DNA of 64,000 bases, taken from contig JACEFZ010028133.1 of the NCBI GenBank assembly GCA_014155875.1, positions 122,501-186,500 of the forward strand, given 5' to 3'. The DNA comes from Cepaea nemoralis (lineage: Eukaryota; Mollusca; Gastropoda; Stylommatophora; Helicidae). A program made the translations under genes and the position numbers. Shown one piece after another: positions 1-10,289 of this stretch (the stretch's first letter is position 1; each line of letters starts with the position of its first letter). Under the pieces are notes generated by a model. The model ran no database searches. It was not told the DNA's origin and was given only the letters and a program-made list of their open reading frames with translations.

Positions 1-595
1 ACAAGGCCGGCTTACGCAGGTTGATCACTATGGCTTCAACAAACCTTAACAACCGACTACTCTGTGTGTTGAACAACACACGGAAGGCACTGTCTCTTTC
101 AACCACATAACCACTCTCGAGCACGTGTCTCGCGGCCGATGAAGGAGGACTGTTCCGGTGTTTCGGCCTGCCTAGGCTACCATCTTCTGTGTGTAGTATC
201 TTGTCCACCCAGTTCGGAATGTGTTCTAACACCCTGTTATGTAACTGTCGCTCTGTTCTACCTATGTAGATGGCCTCGCACTTGCATGTAAATTGATATA
301 TACAGTTCGATTTGGTGTACAGAGCTACATGTTCTTTATCTGCTGGGATGGGGTTCGGTATGGTTTTGTACCTAATAACCGGAGTTGCAGCACAAAATGT
401 TCGCCCGACTGCTGTGATGAGGCGGTCCTGCAAACGTTGCATTACGTCATCTCCCCGTAAAGTTAACTGGATGAAAACCTTGAGTTTAGGGACTGTAGTT
501 TCTTCTGGTTTAGGTTTGGGCTGTTGGCAGTGGCGCTTTATAAATCCTGTGGAGTACTCATTCAGATTTAAGGCATTCTTGAAGGATTGAAGGAT
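1..595 (-). mobile_element. Penelope-like element, GIY-YIG endonuclease end (partial)
   Basis: The minus strand is open without a stop from 595 to 1, giving about 198 codons that run off the window edge; no start or stop lies inside, so the frame is a fragment. In the middle it reads C-x-C-E-A-I-Y-I-G-R-T-E-R-Q-L, followed by a downstream R-x-x-E-H-x-x-N-W pattern, the layout of the GIY-YIG nuclease that follows the reverse transcriptase in Penelope-like retroelements. A K-S-N-C-I-Y-Q-F-T-C-K-C segment just before it supplies the cysteines usual ahead of this domain. The reverse transcriptase part would lie above 595, but a stop (596-598) closes the frame and I see no RT motifs there, so the copy seems 5' truncated. 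The nuclease frame is undamaged, suggesting fairly recent insertion. Family assignment is by motif recognition only. Confidence 0.75.
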
Positions 596-774
596 TTATC
601 TAGTTATTTCACTTTATGTTGTGTGATTTCTACAGTATGTACCTGACGAGATGCAGCGAAATATGCCAGGAAATAAATCGTGCAAACTATTGTTTGTGTC
701 TTCGTTTTTCAAACTTAACTAATCATCAATGTACATCACCACAACTCACTAAAAGTTACTTTAATTCTCAGTTT

Positions 775-985
775 CTAACTATACCTCATTATATCTCATT
801 ACTTTCACCTCACTATACATCACTCCACCACCATATGCTCACAACACCCAATTATATTTGACGGAACCTTTCTTATCTCACTCTCGCTCATTGAATTTCA
901 CTATGCCTCGCTACACCTACATATACCTTACTGTACCTCTCTATATATCACTATGCCTGATTACACCCAATTTATCTCACTACAC
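775..985. repeat. Degenerate CTCACTATACCT-like low-complexity tract
   Basis: Imperfect 10-12 bp units of the type CTCACTATACCT / CTCATTATATCT recur with much variation. No coding signal. The remainder of 600-1490 shows nothing I recognise. Confidence 0.4.
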
Positions 986-1499
986 ATGGATGGTTTGAGC
1001 ACAATTACTGGAAATTTCAAAATAAGTAAAGAAAAAAATCTTTATTTTTAAGCAACATAACCCAACCACGAAGAATTCTACTCCTAGAGACTCTACTTCT
1101 AGAAGGAGTATGACACGATGAGGAGAAAGACTTAATTATTCTGGATATCCGACTTACCTCCTTTCAACTAGGAAAGTATCTAGAACTGGTACCTGAAATG
1201 TCATAAACTTGTTTGAAAGATCGCACATGTAGTAGGAAGGATGACATTTTATCAAATTAGCATTTCGGTATTGTGCGAATCAAGATGGAATGGAGCAAGA
1301 AAAACGCTTCTGAACACAGGTGAAACAGCGCTGGTCTAAGCTCATACAGAGGAAACTGTGCCTTATAGTGACGAGGCAGCTCTAGTGTTATCAAAGAGGC
1401 AGAGAATGCGTTAACAGAGTAGGAATCGCTGAATATTAGAATAATAATAATATATTTAGAACATTTAGAAAAGAATATTTAGAACCATAACATATAGAA

Positions 1500-1750
1500 A
1501 GAATGGAAGATAATAGGGAAACAAAACTCGCTTACACTCAGGAAATAAATGACCGTAGACCCCGAGGTAGACCAAGAAGGTGGTGGAGAGTTAATACATG
1601 TACAGACCTACAAGCACTTGGAATCAATGACTGGCAAGGTCCACCAGAGAGACGAATGGAGACGGATTGTATCTGCAGCAAAGAACCTCAATGGCTCGGA
1701 ACGCTGAAGAAGAAGAAGATAAACAAGAAATTAAACATAATATGATCCAG
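1500..1750 (+). mobile_element. LINE 3' end (RGRPRRWW type)
   Basis: The 80-codon frame at 1503-1745 has R-P-R-G-R-P-R-R-W-W, then D-L-Q-A-L-G-I-N-D-W and K-E-P-Q-W-L-G-T-L-K. This is the C-terminal tail common after the RT domain in several arthropod LINEs. It ends in an (AAG)n stretch near 1709-1725 that looks like the element's 3' tail. It is a short 5'-truncated remnant. A second copy in opposite orientation lies at 20700-20835, also ending in a GAA/TTC tract. Confidence 0.6.
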
Positions 1751-1867
1751 TGTTCCGACACAACTAATGATAAAGATGAATCATCAAATAAAGAATTTTA
1801 CACAACACTGCGAATTACCATAGGTGATGAAAGAAATGGGATAATAGCAAACTGTGGAAGGTTGACC

Positions 1868-2119
1868 GTCTTCTTCTTCTTTCAATCGCTTGAAACATGT
1901 CTATAACTGCAATGTTGTCTCTTGTATGAATTTAACTGTCTTTTTTAACTCACTCAGCGGTCCATAAAGTTTATCTTCCACTGTTGTCTCTCTAGGCCAG
2001 AAGGTTTGCCTAGATATGTTGTATTTTGGGCAGTCTTGGAGTATGTGCTCTGCTGTCTTCGACGACAATCCACATGTGCACATGGCTGATTCACCAATCT
2101 TGAATTTTGTATACATGTT
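1868..2119 (-). mobile_element. LINE 3' end with C-terminal Cys/His knuckle, split by LTR element
   Basis: Minus-strand frame 2116-1901 carries C-T-C-G-L-S-S-K-T-A-E-H-I-L-Q-D-C, the Cys/His cluster found after the RT or RNase H domains in I/R1/jockey-type LINEs. It ends near a short TTC/GAA tail (1868-1882). The frame does not begin here: it continues on the far side of the LTR retrotransposon at 9259, where the same strand reads L-R-T-G-L-N-R-L in register. Related 3' ends lie at 12945-13115 and 43665-43900. Confidence 0.65.
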
Positions 2120-2673
2120 TGTAACATGCCTGGTTCATCAACATTGGGATGATTGCCCGAAGCGAAAGTGCTAGTACATAAACAAGTGACCGGGCCTGAG
2201 AAATAAGGCTGGGTGGTAGGTCCCCGGATAGGGCAAATAAGAAGATAGACGAGGAAGGTTGGAGACAGTGAGTTTAAGGGGGAGTTGAGGAGGCGTCAGC
2301 CCACTAGTGTGGTTGTGAGGCAGACAGTTTGGGCTGGGGAGTAGTGTGGTGTGGAGTCAGGAGACTGGATAGGACAGTTGAGTTTTGGGACCCGACAGTG
2401 GAGGTCGGCGGTCTGGGAAATCTGGGAGGATCTATTCTGGAATGACTGTGACTGGATTTATATGTGTTGCTTGTTTCCGTGTTCATTCATCATTAATAGG
2501 ATATTATGTGCGCAAACGCAAATTTTGTTCAGTGACTAATAGATCTGTACTACAGTAATGACTTGTGTTGTGGGACATTGGATTAACCCAGCTTACACTC
2601 TGTAGTGATATAGAAGGAGCATCAGGATCTAGACAACGACCAATCTCATTCTGTTGCAAAAAAGATTGTGACA
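2120..2673 (+). repeat. 5' LTR
   Basis: It matches the 3' LTR almost continuously, but lacks about 225 bp that the 3' copy has at roughly 8785-9012; the gap falls near 2418-2428. I see no convincing primer-binding site immediately after 2673. Confidence 0.85.
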
Positions 2674-4413
2674 GAGAGGTTAATGGGGGATCTTAATGTA
2701 GGCTCGTCGCTTAGAGAAGATAATGAGTTCAGAGATATTAGTCGGACGCGCAATCACAACTAGAAGTGTATCACGATTTCCAGCAGACGGCCCATTTCAA
2801 AAGTGTCGGAGAATTAACACACAGTTCACGGGAGGCCAGGTACAGGTACAGATGCAAGATTTACGCCTATGAGAGAACTGTCTAGCAGACAAAACAGCGG
2901 AAGAGTTAAAAGTCGTGTTGACAGAAAGTCGGCGCTATTTACGATAGCAACGGGACAGTATCGCTGAGGCAGTGTGTGTGGCGAGGACAGTCGCGCGGTG
3001 TTTTCACAGGCCAATTTAGCGCAGGTAAACAGAGAGGGTGGGGCGCCAGCGGCCAAGTGCTGGTGAAATACATGTTTAAAATCTCAGCCGGGGAAGGGAG
3101 ATGTATGAGGAAGTGTGGAACACACAGAAGTGACAATTGCTAGTCGGCCGAAGAGGAATGAAAGACGGGAGATGGATGGTGGAATTTTTTTGTGTGGCCC
3201 GTAACAAATTTACGTCTGGTGTGTGGGGTCACTGAATATATGACGGGAAAAAAATAGCAGGCGCTAAAAGTGAGGACATCGAGTGTTTGTGTATGAGGAA
3301 AATTTTCCAGTGGTCGCTGGAAAAGGGGGAAAATTACTTCAGATCACAGCCAGATTTAGTGGGTGTTAATTTTTACAAAAAGAAACTGAGGTGACCTTGG
3401 GAGTCAAGGCTGTGTACAAGGGAATTTTACTGAGGAAATTTCCACTAGCATTGCTAGATGACTCAGGTGACTGTGAGGGTAGAACTAGATAAACAATGCC
3501 AGCTGTTTTGCACTAAAACCAGGATTTGTGTTTGTCGTTGTTACCATCGTTCTGTTGTAGTCATCATCACGTCACCGGGAAACAGTCCACAACAGACAAT
3601 CAGGTGTCGTCGCCGCAAGAGGAGTAAATTGCGACGTTTTGTGTTTTAGTGTCGGGTGAAACGTCTATGTTCGTGTGTCATCATCATCCAGTCAGTTAGC
3701 AACAAACATTTGGTAACTAACTATCAGGGGCCATCACCACAAGAGTGGTCGGATTTCTCTAAATAGAAAAGGACTTGCTAAACAGATTTAAAGCGCTGGA
3801 CATTCGTTGTCATTTTTTTCACCTTGTCGGCAAACGTTAATCTGTAACATCACTTCAAGGCGATAGGAACCAAGTAGATAAACATTAGTTTGACCTTAAA
3901 CTTATCATCGTCCTAAGTATTGTTTTTGTGCGTTACTCATTTATTCGTAAGTGGTTAAGTGTTCGTGATAAGTTGGATATTTTTGTTTTGTTTCTCGGAG
4001 TTCGTGAGACAAGGCAAATGTAATTTTTCTTTGTGCACATTATATGTTTTTGGGAGGCAGCTGACGAGTCGGGTTGTTTGTGCGATTTTTGAGCATTGGG
4101 TCGTCCTGGCAAAATACACTGTGCCGAATTGTCTATCGTCAGATCTGTATACATTATTGATTGTATACTTGTTCTTTTTCCTGCTCTCTCTTTACTTTTA
4201 CATATGATATTTGGTTTCTTCAGGTATATGTTATTGTGACCCTTCGTGATATCTACTGTATAGTGGTTTCTGTCAGTTCATTTTTATGCGCACTAAACTT
4301 TCTCTTAAATGGGCTTGTCGATGTCAGTTTTGTGTGTGTGTCACTAGCCTATGCGTGTAGCATCTTATAGACATCACTTATTGTTTATCATTCATTCGTG
4401 GATATATATGTAT
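2674..4413 (+). other. LTR element 5' internal region, no coding recognised
   Basis: Between the 5' LTR and the gag-like region lies roughly 2 kb with only short open frames. Nothing resembles a known domain. A homopolymer C run lies near 4565-4579, just after a small LINE insert at 4414-4483. Confidence 0.5.
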
Positions 4414-4483
4414 CCATCCATCATGTGCCATGCCGGTAAGCGTGGGCGGTCATGTTCTGCCATCTCACTCGATCACCAGAGTC
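4414..4483 (-). mobile_element. 70-bp LINE 3' end inside the LTR element, with 16-bp target duplication
   Basis: The sequence is the reverse complement of the last about 70 bp of the LINE at 21640-23185, including the CCATCCATCATG end. It is flanked by the perfect 16-bp direct repeat GTGGATATATATGTAT at 4398-4413 and 4484-4499. The last bases of the repeat may overlap LINE sequence. It is a very short 5'-truncated retrotransposition. Confidence 0.75.
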
Positions 4484-4751
4484 GTGGATATATATGTATG
4501 TCTAACACTATTTCCAGAAACTTTCTACAACTATTTATATATATTCGAGAGAGTATAGGTAATACCCCCCCCCCCCCCCACTAATAAATTTCTTATAGAG
4601 TGACTGTGTGAAGACAGAGGGATATTATCAGCACTACGAATTTACGTAAAGTCTGAGTGGTGGTGAACTTAGAAAAGGGACACAAAGACTAGAAGAAGTG
4701 TCTTTATATTATAGTTGGCTGACAGACAGCAATGTGTCAACAATTACAAAG

Positions 4752-5740
4752 ATGCCTACTTTAATGGAATATATTGAGGCGGGTGAACGACTAGGCCTAA
4801 GTGGGAGAGAACTACAGGCGTTTGCAGAAGCAAAATTGAAAGAATTTCATAACTAGGAAAGAGAGGAGAGACAGAGTGAACGTGAGGCAAGGCGCTTACT
4901 GGAAGAAAAGTTAGCTGAAGCCCAACGCCTACAGGAAGAAAAGTTAGCTGAAGCCAAGCGGCTACAGGAAGAGAAAGAGACACAGGTCAATTTAATGCAA
5001 CTATAACTTGAAAAGGTAACACAAACAAATGCGGTGGAAATTGAGAAAGAGAAGTTTAAGTTTCAGATGGAAACTGAAATTGCACTAAACAAAATTAGAA
5101 CTAGCATCTAAGGGTCAAAGTGAGGAAGGCAGAAGACCTTCGCAGTCGTTACAACGATTGAAATTGCCATATTTTACGGACCGAGACAATCTTGGAGCTT
5201 ATCTTGACAGATTTGAAGCTTCTGTTAAGGCTTTAGGCATTCCAGAAGGAGAATATGCTATGAAGCTGAGTGAGTATCTAACGGGAAAGGCCCTAGATAC
5301 CATGTTCAATTTACCTGTGGCAGAAAGGAAACAATTATACTATTCTGCGTCAACGCTTGCTTACAAAGTTCAACCTAACTGAGCATGGATACAGAACAAA
5401 GTTCAGACAATTAGTGCCAGAGACAAATCAGGATTTTACAGATTTTGTCAATACAGTGAAGAACATATTTAATAAATGGATAGAGCTTGCAGAAGTTGGA
5501 AAAGATTTCAGTCGTTAGTCGATTTGATGCTAAGGGATAAGATATTATCGTCATGTAATGCAGATTTAGTGGCTTTCTTCAAGAACGTAAACCAAAGGAC
5601 ATTGAAACAATGTCCCAGTTAGGGCAAAACTACATGACCGCACATCCGAACAGTTCTATTGGCAGACAAATTGATGAGGAAATAGTCTGTACAGCTTATA
5701 CTAAACAGGATCATAAGCCAGGTATTAAACCAAGGTCGAA
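4752..5740 (+). pseudogene. gag-like capsid region of the LTR element
   Basis: A broken reading frame starts near 4752 with M-P-T-L-M-E-Y-I-E-A-G-E-R-L and a long Glu/Lys/Arg-rich helical stretch with repeated L-Q-E-E-K-L-A-E-A-K units (about 4895-4990). A segment L-P-Y-F-T-D-R-D-N-L-G-A-Y-L-D-R-F-E (5164 onward) resembles gypsy-type capsid N-termini. In-frame stops near 4855 and 5005 and frameshifts near 5110 and 5350 break it into pieces. The 74-codon open part is 5158-5382. Role in an intact element: particle assembly. Assignment rests on position and general resemblance. Confidence 0.55.
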
Positions 5741-5742
5741 GA

Positions 5743-6530
5743 GTGTGGATTCAAGCACAGAGGTATGAGGAACAAGGACCTAAAGACAATGGTTTCCTTG
5801 GCAACCATTTTGGCAGATCAGGACGTTACCCAGACCACAGGGGAAATTTTAAGAGGACGTCCGAATGGTTATTCCGGATGTTGAATTGTGGCAGCTGGAG
5901 ACACAAGGCAGCACAGTGTGATGTACAACCATCCAGTGAGCCAAGGAATAGTAGGAGGAAGGACATTGTTTGTTTCAAATGTGGCGGGACCTGGCACTTT
6001 CGCTATCAATGTACGATGGGGGAAACTGAGCACTCAAATGCAGCGCAAGTGATTGAGACAATCAATAATGAGAGTTGTAGTGGATGCAAACCTCTTTTTG
6101 ATAAAGACAGTCAGCCTGTCTTAATGGGCGGTCACCCATTTCAAGCAGGATCAGCAGTGCATGCAGGAGGAAGTTTGAAGCTGCATCATGGGTTTGTTAA
6201 TGATAGTGAAGCAGTGACACTTAGGGATTCCAGGTTGTACGACCATCGGGGTTTAGAAAAGTCTAGTACATCCCTCGGATTACACAGGGAAAAAGGTTAG
6301 ATGTATAACGTTTAATGGTACAGTATAATTTTACCCATTGGCCATGATCACAGTGACGACACCATATATCACAGGAAGAGTGACAGCGTGTGTTCTGGAC
6401 TCACCAGTGGCAGATCTGATCATTGGAAATGTGCCACGAGTTAAAGAGTGTACAGAAGAGGAAGTAGTTCATTGGTACCACAAATATGGTGTAAGCAGTA
6501 ACGAGGTAGTATACCAGAAGAAAACCTAGA
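5743..6530 (+). pseudogene. Nucleocapsid zinc knuckle and aspartic protease remnant
   Basis: The 185-codon frame from 5743 has a complete CCHC knuckle at 5971-6012 (C-F-K-C-x4-H-x4-C). A second knuckle just before it (N-C-G-S-W-R-H-K-A-A-Q-C) has lost its first cysteine. Further on, a retropepsin active-site region begins (L-R-D-S near 6221-6231), but an extra base around 6232 shifts the frame right after the catalytic Asp-Ser. The flap-side and C-terminal part of the protease continues in another frame at 6338-6529, with D-L-I-I-G-N-V-P-R-V-K. The two parts together are about the size of a gypsy protease. The frameshift makes the enzyme non-functional. Confidence 0.65.
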
Positions 6531-6724
6531 TTAGATACTATAGCTGAAGAAGAAGAGGCACTTGAAGTTGACAACCAAGCAGGGACGAATGATAGCACCG
6601 CTGAAAAAGAGAAGACTGATCCCAAGCAAAGCCCTAGTGACTGTCAAAGACGAGACAGCACTCTTGAAAATGATTGTCAGATGTATGGTAATCCAGAAAT
6701 ATAAGCGATTAACGAACGAGAGGA

Positions 6725-7057
6725 GTGGACTTTGAAGGGACGAATAATAATTTCACTAACGATGTGTCAGATGACAAGACTATAAGCAACCAAGGTGGGA
6801 TATCTTTAGAGCATAGAGACCGATATATAAGAACAGCTCAGGATATTTCATGTGCAGGGCACATAGGAATAATGCGTACGCAGCAGAGAGCAGTGTACCA
6901 GTTATATTGGCCAGGATTTAGTAAAGAGGTCAAACTAAACAGAGAATCCGGTGTAACGGTGCAAGATATAGATAGGAACGTTAAGTCAATTCAAAAGAGT
7001 TCTAACGACATCATGACCCAGGTTTATGGACAGCCTACAGGTGTTTTACATATATAG
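6725..7057 (+). pseudogene. Integrase zinc-binding (H2C2-like) fragment
   Basis: Frame 6725-7057 contains A-G-H-I-G-I-M-R-T-Q-Q-R and Y-W-P-G-F-S-K-E-V, the hallmark of the N-terminal zinc-binding region of retroelement integrases. The upstream histidine position of the usual H-D pair reads A-Q-D, and the paired cysteines expected about 30 residues later are not seen. No catalytic core (DDE) follows. The piece lies before the RNase H fragment, the reverse of the normal order. Confidence 0.6.
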
Positions 7058-7062
7058 GGACC

Positions 7063-7368
7063 ATGAGTTATGGGTACACGAGACGCATCATCGAAAGGAA
7101 TCGGCAAACGGTTGATGCAAGAAAAGAACCACCTGATATATTGTGGGTACGCAAACTCTCCAGATATTTGTCGGGCAGACAATTCATTCTACAAACTGAC
7201 CACAGACCACTTACATTCATCCATACGGCAGCGATGAAGAACGTACGGGTTCACCACTGGAGCATATTGTTGCAGGAATACGCATTGCTGCCGATGCCCT
7301 TACGGGGCGAAGACAACACCATGACAGACCTACTTTCAAGGAATTACCAACGCCGTGAGGCCACGTAA
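7063..7368 (+). pseudogene. RNase H domain fragment of gypsy-type pol
   Basis: The 101-codon frame has L-S-R-Y-L-S-G-R-Q-F-I-L-Q-T-D-H-R-P-L-T-F, a diagnostic stretch of the Ty3/gypsy RNase H domain, and then G-E-D-N-T-M-T-D-L-L-S-R, the C-terminal end of the same domain (normally G-x-D-N-x-x-A-D-x-L-S-R). The start of the domain and the reverse transcriptase before it are absent. The segment from 7380 to 8474 shows no further domain. Confidence 0.7.
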
Positions 7369-8474
7369 ACAATAACCATGTGATTCTATATTCTATCTGG
7401 CGTATGTTATTATGGTTTGTTATTAATAAAATATATTGGGCGATGGAAGACAAAGGCAATGCATCGCCTCGACATGTATTCATGGACGATTATTAGTTTA
7501 CTGGACAATTATTAGCCTGTTACATAGTTTGTGTGTTCTTGAAGATATTAATAAACCTGCGGGTACGCAAATATAATGTCTTCTATGATATGTGGATTAT
7601 TATACGATGTGTTAGCTCACGCATTGTTACACAAGATGGAAAGTTGGTTGTATTGATGTGTGGGGAATATGGGAGGTTACTGCCAGATAGCAAACACTGA
7701 CACACAACAGACAGAGGAAGATGGAAGGGATTTTTCCTAAAGTATGCACCGAACTATACAGTGCACAAGAAAACTAAGGAGATGAGATACGTCAGAGGAC
7801 AACAAACAAGGATACGCTGTGGTGCCATCTTCAAACTCAGACGTGTGTTCCTTGTGTGGATCCAAATTCGTGGCGCAATTGGATATTTTCATGCAAGTGT
7901 ATTCGGTATTCAAGTGGACGACAGGAGGAGTTAATTGCTGAGATCGAACAACCGTGGACCTAAAACCGAGATGAATTTACCAGGAATCTAACGACACGGA
8001 TCGAAAGAACAGTAGATTGGAAACAGGCTGGGCGCTGAGGTGAAGGTTAGAGACATTGATCATAGCAATTCTAGATGCTCCGAGTAGGTGTTAGTCCTGT
8101 GGCAAGGATGCCGTATAGAGACGATGAATTTTTATGAACTCATGTTGATGCACCCAATAAATCAGGTGTTGTATTAACTTGTCACTGGAGCGAGTCTGTA
8201 TTTTCGTTGCCAAGTTTGCTTTTGGCTTTGGGCGTTCGTATTACTGGGACGAGCCAAGCTTCAATAATACCTCTGGTAGATTTGAATAGCTTGTATTACA
8301 GCATAGCTGAGAGGGATTTACTTTGAGGCAGTTACTATGACTACTTGATGTATTATTTAGTGTGGTAGCCGGAGTAAGATGGAGTCATACTTACGGCTAC
8401 CCAGGCAATGTTACTGAGTCATTATTTTTGTGTTTTGTGAAGCATCCCATCATTTGAAAACGATGTTTTCTTTT

Positions 8475-8487
8475 GAGGAGGGGGTAG
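8475..8487 (+). other. Polypurine tract of the LTR element
   Basis: GAGGAGGGGG followed by TAG directly abuts the 3' LTR start (TGTAACATG). This is the expected site for plus-strand priming. Confidence 0.65.
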
Positions 8488-9258
8488 TGTAACATGCCTG
8501 GGTTCATCAACATTCGGATGATTGCCCGGAGAGAAAGTGCTAGTACATAAACAAGTGACCGGGCCGGAGAAATAAGGCTGGGTGGTGGGTCCCCGGATAG
8601 GGCACATAAGAAGATAGACAGGGAAGGTTGGAGACAGTGAGTTTAAGGGGAGTTGAGGAGGCGTCAGCCCGCTAGTGTGGTTGTGAGGCAGACGGTTTGG
8701 GCTGGGGAGTAGTGTGGTGTGGAGTCAGGAGGCTGGATAGGACAGTTGAGTTTTGGGACCCGACAGTGGAGGTCGGCGGTCCGGAAAATTGAATGATAGC
8801 GGAGTTAGCGAGAGAACTCCGCCCTGTGTTGTTCAGTGATAGTGAGTTGAAGTTTAGACTGAGAGAGGGTCGGATAGTTAGTTGAGGCCTAGACCCAGAT
8901 TGGGTTGGATCGAGTGAGTTCCGGCCGGGAATAGTGGCTGGTTAACTGTGGTGGTGGATGAGATTAAGTAGGCCTGGAGAAGGCAGCGTTATTCGAGTGT
9001 TAGGTTGTGATGAGGATCTATTCTGGAATTACCGTGACTGGATTTATATATGCTGCTTGTTTCCGTGTTCATTCATTATTAAAGGGATATTATGTGCGCA
9101 AACTCAATCTTGTTCAGTGACTAATAGATCTGTACTACAGTAATGACTTGTGTTGTGGGACATGGGATTAACCCAGCTTACACTCTATAGTGGTATAGAA
9201 GGAGCATCAGGATCTAGACAACGACCAATCTCATTCTGTTGCAAAAGAGATTGTGACA
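8488..9258 (+). repeat. 3' LTR
   Basis: 771 bp, ends TG...CA. It carries the about 225 bp segment (near 8785-9012) missing from the 5' LTR; elsewhere the two LTRs differ by scattered substitutions, indicating an old insertion. Confidence 0.85.
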
Positions 9259-9330
9259 ATGCTGTTGCGTAATCTATTGAGTCCTGTTCTGAGGCGCAGG
9301 GTTGGCCCTAGTGGACGAATTTTAAAAAGC
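9259..9330 (-). mobile_element. Continuation of the split LINE coding region
   Basis: The minus strand here reads L-R-T-G-L-N-R-L-R-N-S in the same frame as the LINE C-terminus at 2116-1901 once the LTR element is ignored. L-R-T-G-x-x-x-L preceding the C-x-C-G cluster is the usual arrangement in I/R1-type LINEs. The remnant fades out above about 9330. Confidence 0.6.
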
Positions 9331-9767
9331 AATGAAGTGTGCACCCAAATATGATGGTTATGCTAACAAAACTCATATTGCTTACTCCTTTATGTTGTTA
9401 TGACGAGAGTTCTAATGTCTGGGTAGACTGATATGTGTGAGCGCACATACTTACATCTCCAACCCATTCATTGGCACCCACTCATGCTTTGTAAGTACAT
9501 CCACTGGGACAACTCCTCAGTTCCCATTCTCAAATAACTATCACATCTCCATTGCTTCTAGTTTCCTGACCTACCTTCCTCCCTCCGCCCTGCCCTTCTT
9601 TTAATGTACCACTTCCACTCATGCACCTGGGATTCTCACTGAAACGTTACACCCACCTCCCCGATATCATCCCACACCCTACTCCTTCTGCTGCGTATAA
9701 AAGAAGATAACGGTGACATTCGAGGCAATACACAGCTAGGGATTCTGAGGTGTTTTTTTTGTTTGTT
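9331..9767 (+). promoter_or_regulatory. TATAAAAG-like core promoter candidate in otherwise unassigned DNA
   Basis: CGTATAAAAG lies at about 9695-9704 and could place a start site near 9725-9735; a GT donor-like site follows at about 9749. No coding exon follows that I can support, and the motif may be chance. The rest of the stretch is pyrimidine-rich and unrecognised. Confidence 0.15.
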
Positions 9768-9937
9768 TCATATCCCTTTCAGGACGTTGCAGTCAACATC
9801 TGCTGCTGTTCATGTACTAAGCAAGATTACGCTCAGTAGTTCGCTATTGCTTTCTGAGCGGCCGGCTCACATTCCCCGTAAGTTACCAACGCGGCGAGAG
9901 CCGCTACCAATTCTCGCGTAGGTTACGTTACTCACGA
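9768..9937 (-). mobile_element. SINE family S1 copy
   Basis: Shares CATATCC-CTTTCAGGACGTTGCAGTCAAC and the later AAGATTACGCTCAGTAGTT stretch with 24567-24737, 40806-41035, 42671-42907, 54671-54906 and 60484-60716. In the minus orientation the tail end is on the left. The tRNA-like head is decayed. Confidence 0.65.
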
Positions 9938-9989
9938 CAATATACGGGATTACGGAGAAAGACGTCTAATCCCTAGACCAGAGAGACCG

Positions 9990-10285
9990 ACCTGAGGTAA
10001 GTAGGAACATTTTTTTTTTTCAAATTTGCATTTTCTCTTCATTGCTTTCATTTTTTCATCTTTTTTATTCTTCTCATTCTGTCATTACGCCTTAATGTAA
10101 TCACCGGAGGGTCTCCTCCGTGACTATATATTGTGTTTTGTGTATGTATTTGTTTGCTGATGGAGGCTAGTCACCGCAACGTCCTGTATGTGTCGTAATT
10201 CTGTTATGTAAAGCTGCATTACTTTGTGTTTTTGTATAATGTTTACATTTTCACAGCTTTACCGCAGTTCCACCAATTTTATTCA
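9990..10285. repeat. Dispersed repeat R1, copy 1
   Basis: About 290 bp matching 32980-33265 in the same orientation: shared blocks include CTCATTCTGT near the start, CTTAATGTA with CACCG, TTTGCTG and, at the end, CCACAGCTTT with ACCAATTTTATTC. No coding capacity or terminal inverted repeats seen. It could be an LTR, MITE or LINE UTR. Confidence 0.6.
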
Positions 10286-10289
10286 GGCA

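Larger units (their letters stand above)
2120..9258 (+). mobile_element. Ty3/gypsy-type LTR retrotransposon, full length but decayed
   Basis: Two long terminal repeats in direct orientation (2120-2673 and 8488-9258) both begin TGTAACATGCC and end GATTGTGACA, with the canonical TG...CA ends. The flanking pentamers are ATGTT (2115-2119) and ATGCT (9259-9263), a target duplication with one later change. A purine-rich tract precedes the 3' LTR. Inside, in order, are gag-like, CCHC zinc knuckle, aspartic protease, integrase zinc-binding and RNase H fragments, all broken by stops and frameshifts. A reverse transcriptase core is not visible and the RNase H piece lies after the integrase piece, which is not the gypsy order. 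No envelope-like gene is seen. The element can no longer encode its own proteins. Confidence 0.85.

Noticed and set aside
2674..2700. Primer-binding site after the 5' LTR
   Set aside because: No convincing tRNA 3'-end complement was recognised within the first 20 bases.
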